Shown: positions 1 through 6,409 of the stretch, piece after piece
Numbering within the stretch: position 1 is the stretch's first letter
Layout of the letters: the number at the start of each line of letters is the position of its first letter
Source of the DNA: an uncultured Eubacteriales bacterium
GTDB lineage: Bacteria; Bacillota; Clostridia; Oscillospirales; Oscillospiraceae
Direction of reading: 5' to 3'
Length of the DNA stretch: 6,529 nucleotides
Assembly: GCA_905205195.1 (NCBI GenBank)
Contig: CAJLCS010000093.1
Span: 1 to 6,529, forward strand
Notes under the pieces: generated by a model
Database searches by the model: none
What the model was told of the DNA's origin: nothing
The model's input: the letters and a program-made list of their open reading frames with translations, nothing else
Position numbers and translations under genes: made by a program

Positions 1-3000
1 GCGCAGTAGCTGTTGCGGATGGTGCCCTGATTGTCGCCCACAAAGCCGGAGATCATGGCACTGCCGCGGATCTCCGTCAGTTTGATGCTGCCGAGGGCGT
101 AGCTTTGGCGGATGTAGCCGCTGCCGTCGTTCATACCCACCAGACCGCCGGCACAATAGCTCCGGGCATAGGTGCTGGTGCCGGTGATGCTGGGAATATC
201 GGCGCTGCATGCCTGGATCAGGCCCTCGTTGCACCCCACCAGACCGCCGAGGTAGTAGGTGCTGCCGCTGTAGGCGCTGCCGGACAGCCGGTAGCCGGAA
301 ACGGCGCAGTTTTTGATCGTGCCGCTGTTTTTACCGGCCAATACGCCTGTATACACCGTTTTCCACTGGACATTGCCGCCCAATTTGGAGGTGGGGGCGT
401 TTTCCAGCGGTTTCACCGTTGTCACGACGATGTTCTCCAGCGTTCCTGTTGTAAAGCCGAACAGGCCGACGGCATGGCCGTCCTCCCCGCTGGCAAAGGA
501 AACGCCGGTGATGATATGGCTGCCGCCGTCATAGCGGTGCTTAAAGGGGGCGTCTTCTGTCTGTCCGATGGGAGCCTGCTGAGTGACTGCTTTCCCGCCC
601 TTGCCGTAGTCCTTCCAGTTATAGGTGTCGTAATCGATGCCCCGCTCCTGCTGGAAGGCAGCATCTTTGTGCAGAACCTTCTCGTCGGCGTATTTGTTGT
701 AATATTCACTCAAGGCGTACAGCTGCCGCGCCGTGCGGATGCTGACCAACTCCGGTGCTCCGGTTTTGGCCGCCAGCGCAGTCTTGGCAAAATGGGGGTT
801 GTAGTAGTATGCCTTGCCCGCCGCGCTGCCTACCGTCAGCTTCGTGTAGAAGCCGTCCGGGACATCAGTGACATTCTGCACCAGATCCGCAGGCAGGGGC
901 AGCAGGTAGTAGGTCTTCGATGTGCCGTCCTTGTCGGTGACCTTAATGGGGATCTTGTCCTCCGGTTTCAATTCATAGGTCTTGCCGTCAACCGTCACCT
1001 TCACGTTTTTCTCCGGCTCGGTTTCGTAGATCATGCCGTAGCCGTCGCCCAGCACCGTTTTGTCGGACAGCGCCTCAACGTTGGCGCCGAAGAAGCCGTA
1101 GTCGGCCCCACCGTACCACTCGTAGTACACCAGTGCGCCGTCTTCAAACTCCGCCTTCCAGTCGCCGTAATGGGGCAGGTTTTTCAGCTTGGGATAGGAG
1201 TACAGCGTCAGGCCCAGACCTTTCATCAGGTTGTAGGCATAGGTATCGCTGTTCTGTCTGGTGAAGTCATTATTAGAAGAGCCAGAAGCGAACAGCTTTT
1301 CCACTGCATTCTCGGCGCTCAGGTCACTATAATTTATCGATGTACCGATGGTGGATTCCGCCGAATTGCCGAGATAATAGACGTGTTCCACTTTGGCTCC
1401 GGTGCCGTTTTTACCAGCCGTTCCATACGTTAATAACTTGTCTGCGTCCAGTGGAACACAGGCACTGTATATGTTTTGCAGTGTATTATTTTTGGCAGAC
1501 AGGTCGCACGCCACAAGGCCCGCAGTGGTCTGGCCCTCCAAAAATCCGGCGGCATAACAATCTGTGATTTTTAACGTTGCCGTAGCAACAACTCGCCGAC
1601 CAATCAAACCGCTGGCATAACCTGCATCCGTTTCAGTGGTTTCCGAATCACTGTACAGATAGCAATCCGCATAGGAGTGGTCAAGCGAAATCACTCCATG
1701 CCCTATGCCCACCAGACCGCCAGCAGCGGTTTTGCCTTGGATCACCGTGGCGGCCAGACTGTTTTCGATCGTCAGATTATTATTCCCTGCATCACCAATC
1801 AGACCGCCGGACACAGCGCCGTCGATCCAAATGTCTTTTTCTGTTTTTCCGTTCAACTGGCCCTTGGCGCGGCTCAGGTACACCTGGCAGCCGTCGATCG
1901 TTGTCTCGCCGTCCAGTTTTCCCACCAGACCGCCGACATTTCCATCTCGTTCCAATCCAGTGCTAATGGTTTGTTTTCCTGTGATCTGGGCGCCGGCCAG
2001 ACGGATGTTTTTCAGCTCGCCGATGAAATCCGCGCCGCCAAAGGTCTTGAACAGGCCCGCGTCGCCGTCCGTTTCGACCGTCAGATCGTAGATCGCCGGA
2101 TGATATATCCCGCTAGTGCTGTCATAGCTTTTGAGTTGAGTGTTTTCGATTGGTGTAAATTTTCGGTCGAAATACAGATCAAACCAGCTATCGCTTTCAT
2201 CGCTCTTGAATTGGATATCCCGCTCCTGCACCGCGGCGGTGATGACCATCTCTTTTTTATTTTCCTTCTCCAATCCGGAATCTATCAGATCCAGATTTTG
2301 CAGATGCCGTCCGTACTTGATCACCGCCGTCCGGCCATCGGCCCCGCCGATACCGCCGGTTCCACGATCCCGGACCTCCGCAAACAGGCTGTTGGTGGTA
2401 ACGGTCTTGGAAGTTCCCTGGATCTGGCTGTTCTTCTCATCCTTTACCCGGATCGTCACCGTCAGGTCCTCGCCGGGGATTAGATGCTTGCTTGTCTTAG
2501 CATCTTTAAAGCGGTCCTGCTGTCCGAAGCGCAGATTTTCTCCCGCACTGAGATTATCCAGCACCAGCGTAGCCGTGCAGAGGCCGTTTTCCGTTTTTAC
2601 GGTGTCCCCCGTATTGGTATCGGTTTTAATTTCAAATTCCTGAACAGTGTTGTCGGACTCATCCTTTATGGAGGCATAAAATTTCAGGTCATTCCTCTTA
2701 TTACTGACCTTGCAGGAGGCCACCACCAGCAGCTGGTCCTTATTGATGACATCCACCGTAAGGTCCAGGCTTTCGGTCGCCGCCGCGCCTACGGAGTCGC
2801 CGCCGTAGTAGCCGACCTTAGCGCCTTTCTCCAGACGCTTGTCGCGGTCACGCAAATCGTCGAAGTCTTTCGGCGTGTATTTCATGTCCTCCCGACTGAA
2901 AAACACCGCGTAAACGCTGCCGCTGGAAGGATCAAACTCCACTACCCAATGACCGTTCCACAGTTCCGCCTCGGCTTCCGTCTCCGGATAGATCCAGGAA

Positions 3001-3356
3001 GCGGCAGAATTCGGGTTATCCTTGTCGTCAGAGGTCACGTAGGCCAGCGTGGTCGGCTTGTAGTTATTATCCTTATCCGCGTCCGCGGGGATCATGTTCA
3101 GCTTGGTAACACCTACTCCGCCGGTAGGCTGATAATAGCTGTCCTGACCGGCAGCCTGAAGCCGAGTCATCCGGTTCTGCACGGCGGAGAAGATCATCTC
3201 CGCCCGGCTGTCCAGCTCCGTCTGCCGGAGATTTTTCTGAATTTTGGAGATCGGGATCATGGCCAAGGCAAACAGGATCACCAGGATCAATACCGTCACC
3301 AGCATCTCCATCAGCGAAAAGCCGCGCATATTGTTCCGTGTCGCCTTGTTTTTCAT
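1..3356 (-). CDS. Giant prepilin-like surface protein with two blocks of GLUG-like repeats (3' end outside window)
   Basis: The frame is open without a stop for 1118 codons from ATG 3354-3356 to the left edge, so the C-terminus is missing. Residues 1-12 are a short basic leader ending in Gly12. Phe13 starts the mature protein, Glu17 is mature +5, and a hydrophobic helix runs to about residue 36, as in type IV prepilins. Residues 40-190 look like a pilin head, with a W-N-G-H-W-V-V-E-F-D stretch near 133-142 and G-Y-Y-G-G at 182-186. Residues 195-305 are probably a beta-sandwich. GLUG-like repeats occupy about 475-640 and 963 to the edge. Residues 871-967 resemble the usual GLUG lead-in (T-A-x-x-L-Y-A-L, then A-P-I-G, Y-D-G-x-x-H-x-I-x-G). 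The gene follows pilO by 28 bases. Ordinary pilins have 150-200 residues, so this is far larger. Inference: a minor tip or surface subunit acting as an adhesin, processed by the PilD encoded here. Ligand unknown. Confidence -1.
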   Translation of the reverse strand, partial: MKNKATRNNMRGFSLMEMLVTVLILVILFALAMIPISKIQKNLRQTELDSRAEMIFSAVQNRMTRLQAAGQDSYYQPTGGVGVTKLNMIPADADKDNNYKPTTLAYVTSDDKDNPNSAASWIYPETEAEAELWNGHWVVEFDPSSGSVYAVFFSREDMKYTPKDFDDLRDRDKRLEKGAKVGYYGGDSVGAAATESLDLTVDVINKDQLLVVASCKVSNKRNDLKFYASIKDESDNTVQEFEIKTDTNTGDTVKTENGLCTATLVLDNLSAGENLRFGQQDRFKDAKTSKHLIPGEDLTVTIRVKDEKNSQIQGTSKTVTTNSLFAEVRDRGTGGIGGADGRTAVIKYGRHLQNLDLIDSGLEKENKKEMVITAAVQERDIQFKSDESDSWFDLYFDRKFTPIENTQLKSYDSTSGIYHPAIYDLTVETDGDAGLFKTFGGADFIGELKNIRLAGAQITGKQTISTGLERDGNVGGLVGKLDGETTIDGCQVYLSRAKGQLNGKTEKDIWIDGAVSGGLIGDAGNNNLTIENSLAATVIQGKTAAGGLVGIGHGVISLDHSYADCYLYSDSETTETDAGYASGLIGRRVVATATLKITDCYAAGFLEGQTTAGLVACDLSAKNNTLQNIYSACVPLDADKLLTYGTAGKNGTGAKVEHVYYLGNSAESTIGTSINYSDLSAENAVEKLFASGSSNNDFTRQNSDTYAYNLMKGLGLTLYSYPKLKNLPHYGDWKAEFEDGALVYYEWYGGADYGFFGANVEALSDKTVLGDGYGMIYETEPEKNVKVTVDGKTYELKPEDKIPIKVTDKDGTSKTYYLLPLPADLVQNVTDVPDGFYTKLTVGSAAGKAYYYNPHFAKTALAAKTGAPELVSIRTARQLYALSEYYNKYADEKVLHKDAAFQQERGIDYDTYNWKDYGKGGKAVTQQAPIGQTEDAPFKHRYDGGSHIITGVSFASGEDGHAVGLFGFTTGTLENIVVTTVKPLENAPTSKLGGNVQWKTVYTGVLAGKNSGTIKNCAVSGYRLSGSAYSGSTYYLGGLVGCNEGLIQACSADIPSITGTSTYARSYCAGGLVGMNDGSGYIRQSYALGSIKLTEIRGSAMISGFVGDNQGTIRNSYC
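3..470 (-). repeat. GLUG-like repeat block 2 of the giant prepilin, running off the edge
   Basis: This encodes residues 963-1118, with units at about 964 (GLFG), 1004 (GVLAG), 1037 (GGLVG), 1070 (GGLVG) and 1104 (SGFVG). The last four are spaced 33, 33 and 34 residues. Units follow the form G-G-L-V-G-x-N-x-G-x-I-x-x-x-Y/C, for example GKNSGTIKNC and GDNQGTIRNSYC. The units are more regular than in block 1, and hand-counted rows 121-240 have 63-65% GC. The array continues beyond the window, so the total number of units is unknown. Confidence -1.
136..249 (-). repeat. 15-bp direct repeats encoding the GGLVG core
   Basis: The plus-strand word CCCACCAGACCGCCG occurs exactly at 136-150 and 235-249, which are 99 bases (33 codons) apart. 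It occurs again at 1921-1935, with a 14/15 copy at 1708-1722. All copies lie in the same reading frame and encode the GGLVG core of GLUG units. They reflect protein repetition but are long enough to allow in-frame recombination between units. Confidence -1.
1437..1934 (-). repeat. GLUG-like repeat block 1 of the giant prepilin
   Basis: This encodes about residues 475-640. Five G-x-V/I-G-like units begin near residues 475 (GGLVG), 517 (GGLIG), 546 (GGLVG), 582 (SGLIG) and 612 (a decayed AGLVA). Spacing is roughly 29-42 residues. Each unit is followed by a short hydrophobic strand such as I-T-D-C-Y or L-D-H-S-Y. GLUG repeats occur in bacterial surface proteins; a beta-solenoid fold is inferred here. 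Hand-counted sample rows within this block have about 43-50% GC, lower than block 2. Confidence -1.
3237..3356 (-). other. Type IV prepilin leader and N-terminal assembly helix
   Basis: This part encodes residues 1-40 of the giant protein. The leader is 12 residues with Lys2, Lys4, Arg7 and Arg11 and ends in Gly12. The junction reads R-G/F-S-L-M-E-M-L, with Phe at mature +1 and Glu at +5, the two positions that prepilin peptidase processing and subunit packing depend on. A continuous hydrophobic stretch follows to about Ile36, then a polar amphipathic helix. Met10 is an alternative start but has no convincing ribosome binding site upstream. Confidence -1.
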
Positions 3357-3362
3357 GGGGGT

Positions 3363-3375
3363 CCCTTTCTCCTCC
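3363..3375 (-). promoter_or_regulatory. Ribosome binding region of the giant prepilin, unusual spacing
   Basis: On the minus strand the sequence upstream of the ATG reads GGAGGAGAAAGGGACCCCC. The strong AGGAG core (3369-3373) lies 12 bases from the start codon, longer than the usual 5-9. A weaker AAGGG (3363-3367) is 6 bases away. The spacing may lower translation, which would suit a low-copy minor subunit (inference). No terminator hairpin is visible in the 28-base gap after pilO, so the gene is probably on the same transcript. Confidence -1.
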
Positions 3376-3384
3376 GGCCTTCCG

Positions 3385-3924
3385 TCAGGAGGCCACCTCA
3401 AAATACGTGATCACCAGATCCGTCTGCACCAGATCCCGGTCCCGGCCCTGATTGGTCCGGATACTCAGATCGGAGATCTGGTTCATATTCTCGCTTTCGC
3501 TCAGGGCGTCCACGATGGCCCGCGCCTGGGCGTAGGTATGGGTCTGGAAGCTCATGGTCACCGGCCGCAGAACGATGTAGCTGTCCTGCGTTGTGCTCTG
3601 GGAAAAGTCCAGAGAGTAGTCCACCGCAGAATCCAGAATGCGGTGAAGGTCCAGCATGAGCCTTCTGCTGTTGTCATACTGAGGGATCGTCCGCTCCTCG
3701 CCGGAGGCCCGGACCTCCTCGATCTTGCGCTGCATTTCCTGCTTCCGCGTCAGCAGGATCAGATCCTGCTCCAGCTCGCTCTGCTCCTGAGAGGTCGTGT
3801 CCTGATACTGGGCCACCTGATCCTGAATCGGCTCAAAGATCAGCTTGAAGTAGCCCAAAAAGATGACCAGAACCACCAGGATCAGCAGCAGGACCGTTTC
3901 CCGCCTTGTCAGTTCCCGATTCAT
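3385..3924 (-). CDS. pilO: PilO-like type IV pilus inner-membrane alignment protein
   Basis: The product has 179 residues. A short basic cytoplasmic tail (residues 1-9) is followed by one membrane segment at about 10-29, then a charged Gln/Glu-rich coiled coil at about 32-75. A globular C-terminal domain follows at about 85-179, with alternating hydrophobic strands (V-T-M-S-F near 122-126, D-L-V-I-T-Y-F near 169-175) as in the ferredoxin-like domain of PilO. PilO pairs with PilN outside the membrane and links the PilM ring to the pilus assembly machinery. The ATG overlaps the pilN stop as ATGA (3921-3924), with GGAGG 7 bases upstream (3932-3936), so this start is secure. No pilP or pilQ follows, as expected where there is no outer membrane. 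Identification rests on order, size and topology; sequence conservation in this family is weak. Confidence -1.
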   Translation of the reverse strand: MNRELTRRETVLLLILVVLVIFLGYFKLIFEPIQDQVAQYQDTTSQEQSELEQDLILLTRKQEMQRKIEEVRASGEERTIPQYDNSRRLMLDLHRILDSAVDYSLDFSQSTTQDSYIVLRPVTMSFQTHTYAQARAIVDALSESENMNQISDLSIRTNQGRDRDLVQTDLVITYFEVAS

Positions 3925-4592
3925 TCCGCCACCTCCGTTTCCGGCTGCAGATAGATCTTCACGGAGAAGCTCAAAACGGAAGCCGCCCTGTTTTCCTCCG
4001 TGGAAGCCACATTCAGCTCCACGCTCTGCACGATGGGCTGCTCCTCCATCACGGCAAACATTTCGGAGATCTGGTCCAGCCGCATATCGGACATCTCCAC
4101 CTCGGCGGCGTCATCCAGGATCTCGACGGAGAGCACCTTGCCGCGGGGCATCATCAGGGTCTCCACCAGATCCAGCACGTCCCGCCGGGGGACGGTGACC
4201 AGCTCGCCCTCGCTGTCCGCCATGCCGTCCAGAGAGCTGCTCCGGTACTCCGCCAGCACCTGCTCGTAGTCCGTCAGCTGTTCCTGACAGGCGGTGAGCT
4301 GGCTGTGGACCTTTCCGTAAGCGCTCTGGGCCTCGGACAGACGCCGGTACTGCTCCATCACGCCGAACCGGGCCACCAGACCCGCCATCAGCAGGATCAC
4401 CGCCAGACCGATCACCAAGGTCAGCATTTCTCCGGTGCGCTTTTCCCGCTTGTTCATATTGATGCCCGTCTTGCTGGGGCATTTGATCATTTTCCGGGGG
4501 GCAGCCCCGCTGGGGGCAGGCTCATAGGGGATGGCTTCCGCCGGCTGCTGCGCCGGGACGGAGACCTCCTCCCGCTCTTTTTCCAGAATCAT
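3921..4592 (-). CDS. pilN: PilN-like type IV pilus alignment protein with long N-terminal extension
   Basis: The product has 223 residues with one membrane segment at about 57-75, a coiled coil at about 78-117 and a C-terminal alpha/beta domain at about 130-223. Known PilN proteins start almost directly with an I-N-L-L-P motif that docks on PilM. Here a related but degenerate G-I-N-M-N-K-R-E lies at 43-50, after a 42-residue Pro/Ala/Glu-rich cytoplasmic extension. The start is supported by GGAGG six bases upstream (4599-4603) and by a four-base ATGA overlap with the pilM stop. The internal Met46 has no good ribosome binding site and would remove part of the motif. The neighbours pilM and pilO are the main support for the name. 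The role is inner-membrane scaffold of the pilus machine, bridging cytoplasmic PilM and extracellular PilO. Confidence -1.
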   Translation of the reverse strand: MILEKEREEVSVPAQQPAEAIPYEPAPSGAAPRKMIKCPSKTGINMNKREKRTGEMLTLVIGLAVILLMAGLVARFGVMEQYRRLSEAQSAYGKVHSQLTACQEQLTDYEQVLAEYRSSSLDGMADSEGELVTVPRRDVLDLVETLMMPRGKVLSVEILDDAAEVEMSDMRLDQISEMFAVMEEQPIVQSVELNVASTEENRAASVLSFSVKIYLQPETEVAE

Positions 4593-5596
4593 TTCAATCC
4601 TCCCTCACAGACGCTGCCGATGGCCCGCAGATACAGCCACGGCTCCTCGGCCGGGCGCATCCCCTCGTCCAACAGTTCCTCGCCGCCCCGGACCGTCAGG
4701 TTCACCGTGTCGGCCACGGTCTCCCGCAGCGGCATGATGGCCGCGCCGCCGCCGCAGAGATACAGCTCCTTCAATTCCCGGTCCCGGTTGTTGTAGTGGT
4801 AGAAATTGACGGCCTTCATGATCTCCACCGCCAGACGGCTGTAAAATCCCCTGGCGTAGTCCGTTTCCAGCACGCCGTTGAAATTGCTCTGCTTATACTC
4901 ATGGGCCACATGGATCTCCACGTCCAGCTTGTCGGCAATGATCCGGTCCAGATCCGCCAGACCCATGTCGATCTCCCGGACGCCCACGCACTCGCCGCCC
5001 TGCAGGAAGTGCATCCGGGTCACCCGATGGCCCAGATTCACCACGCAGCGGCCGATCTCCGGCGCGCCGGTGCGGCGGATGTGCTCCACCATCAGCGCGC
5101 CGTAGGCGCATTCCAGAGGTGTCAGCACCTTCAGCTTAAAGCCAGCCCGGCGGAACATGGCCCGGTAGGCCTCCACCCGCTCCTTCAGCATGGCACAGGC
5201 GAACAGATCCATCTCCAAGGGATAGCCGTCCGGATCTCTGCGAACCTCCCGCACGGAATAGTCGAAGAAATACTTGCTCTTCTCCTCCGTCAGGAAATCA
5301 TGGAATTCAAAGGGCAGATTGTAGGATAGCTGCTGCTCCGTCATGGCGGGCATGGTCACGTCCCGGGTATAGGCATCCGCCAAGGACAGGGACACCGCCG
5401 CCCCCGCCCGCGGAATGCCGTTGGCCCGGGCGGTATCCCGCAGGAAATCCGCCATAGCGTCCATGGACAGGATGCGCCCGTGGGACACCATGGCGTCCGG
5501 CAGCTCCGCGCACACCGCCTTTTTCAATTCATTACCGGCAAAATACGCCAGCTTGACACTATGATCGCCAATTTCAAAGCCTACGATCTTCCCCAT
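4589..5596 (-). CDS. pilM: PilM, actin-like cytoplasmic type IV pilus assembly protein
   Basis: The product has 335 residues, near the usual family length, and no membrane segment. The N-terminal phosphate-1 motif is V-G-F-E-I-G-D-H-S-V-K-L (5-16). The adenosine motif L-C-G-G-G-A-A-I-M-P-L is at 280-290. The middle contains the expected family stretch L-P-F-E-F near 94-98 and a K-V-L-T-P-L-E segment at 156-162. The phosphate-2 motif reads V-V-N-L-G-H at 185-190, with Asn187 where the family usually has Asp. PilM forms a cytoplasmic ring that binds the PilN tail and communicates with the motor ATPases. The ATG (5594-5596) has GAGGA six bases upstream, and the stop overlaps the pilN start. It lies 30 bases after pilD. 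Confidence in the family is high; whether it binds ATP normally is open. Confidence -1.
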   Translation of the reverse strand: MGKIVGFEIGDHSVKLAYFAGNELKKAVCAELPDAMVSHGRILSMDAMADFLRDTARANGIPRAGAAVSLSLADAYTRDVTMPAMTEQQLSYNLPFEFHDFLTEEKSKYFFDYSVREVRRDPDGYPLEMDLFACAMLKERVEAYRAMFRRAGFKLKVLTPLECAYGALMVEHIRRTGAPEIGRCVVNLGHRVTRMHFLQGGECVGVREIDMGLADLDRIIADKLDVEIHVAHEYKQSNFNGVLETDYARGFYSRLAVEIMKAVNFYHYNNRDRELKELYLCGGGAAIMPLRETVADTVNLTVRGGEELLDEGMRPAEEPWLYLRAIGSVCEGGLK

Positions 5597-5626
5597 GTCA
5601 CGTCCTCGCTTTCTCGATAAAAAGAC

Positions 5627-6409
5627 TCAGGCAAAAAGGCCCAGATACCAGTTGATAAACGGCTGTCCCGCCAGAGCGGTGATCCATGCGCCGATGGCGA
5701 TGGAGGGTCCCCACGGGATGGCCTCGCCCCGCCGCTTCCCGGCAAGGCCCCACACGATCCCCACCACGCAGGCAAGGACCAGACACAGCAGGTTCCCTTT
5801 CCAGCCGAAAAAGAGCCCGGTGAGAAACAGCAGCTTGATGTCGCCGCCGCCCAGCGTCTCCCGCTGCATGCGCTTGTCCATATAAAGGGACAGCAGCAGC
5901 AATCCGCCGGCCACGGTCACACCGCCCAATGCGCCGTCCAGCGCACGGCGGAGTGGTTCCGGCTCCCAAAATAAGGTGGCGACGAACAGCACAGCACCAA
6001 CCGCCACAAAGCGGTCGGGAATGATGTACCCCTCCAGATCCGCGAAGGCGCAGGCCAGCAGCACACAGGCCAGCAGCCACCCTTCGAGGGTTTGGAGCGA
6101 AATATCATTTTGGAGCAGCAGGCTCACGAACACCGCCGCAGAGATCAGCTCCCCCCACACATGGCGGGCGGAGAGCTTTGCGCCGCAGTAGCGGCACTTG
6201 CCCCCGGAGAACAGATAGCTGAACACCGGCACCAGATCCCGGACGCCCAGCACATGGCCGCAGACGTCGCAGTGGGAGCGCCCCCGGAGAACGGACTCCC
6301 CGTGGACGGTGCGCCACGCCAGACAGGCCAAAAAGCTGCCCGTACAGGCGCCCAGCAGGGCCGCCACCGCGCAGCAGTAAACGGTGATGAACGGAGACAG
6401 GCGCAGCAT
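5627..6409 (-). CDS. pilD: Prepilin peptidase / N-methyltransferase (type IV leader peptidase)
   Basis: With the start at ATG 6407-6409 the product has 260 residues, typical for the family. An N-terminal membrane helix carries G-S-F-L-A-C-L-A-W-R (24-33). A cytoplasmic loop holds the paired zinc-type cysteines C47-x-x-C50 and C72-x-x-C75. The catalytic aspartates of this membrane GxGD protease family are visible: Asp124 in F-A-D-L-E-G-Y-I-I-P-D and Asp190 in G-G-G-D-I-K. Several further hydrophobic helices follow. It cleaves prepilins after the leader Gly and methylates the new N-terminus; the cysteine loop suggests that both activities are present. The only visible substrate here is the giant prepilin. 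GGAGG eight bases upstream decides the start. An in-frame ATG at 6505, with a weaker AGGA, would add 32 residues of no recognisable family sequence and is disfavoured. Confidence -1.
   Translation of the reverse strand: MLRLSPFITVYCCAVAALLGACTGSFLACLAWRTVHGESVLRGRSHCDVCGHVLGVRDLVPVFSYLFSGGKCRYCGAKLSARHVWGELISAAVFVSLLLQNDISLQTLEGWLLACVLLACAFADLEGYIIPDRFVAVGAVLFVATLFWEPEPLRRALDGALGGVTVAGGLLLLSLYMDKRMQRETLGGGDIKLLFLTGLFFGWKGNLLCLVLACVVGIVWGLAGKRRGEAIPWGPSIAIGAWITALAGQPFINWYLGLFA

Noticed and set aside
136..1935. Repeated 15-bp words considered as a CRISPR or other non-coding array
   Set aside because: All copies sit in one reading frame and encode the GGLVG core of GLUG units; spacing follows codon repeats, not spacers.
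105..3410. Long plus-strand open frames at 105-1433, 1677-2483 and 2484-3410 that together almost tile the giant gene
   Set aside because: The first ones lie in exact codon register opposite the minus-strand gene, encode low-complexity Val/Ala/Gln/His-rich proteins with no recognisable motif, and lack good ribosome binding sites. The minus strand gives a coherent prepilin and GLUG protein, so these are antisense shadows.
3906..5329. Plus-strand frames at 3906-4796 and 4796-5329
   Set aside because: They lie opposite pilN and pilM, whose minus-strand products, ribosome binding sites and ATGA overlaps are convincing. The plus-strand products are His/Gln-rich without family features.
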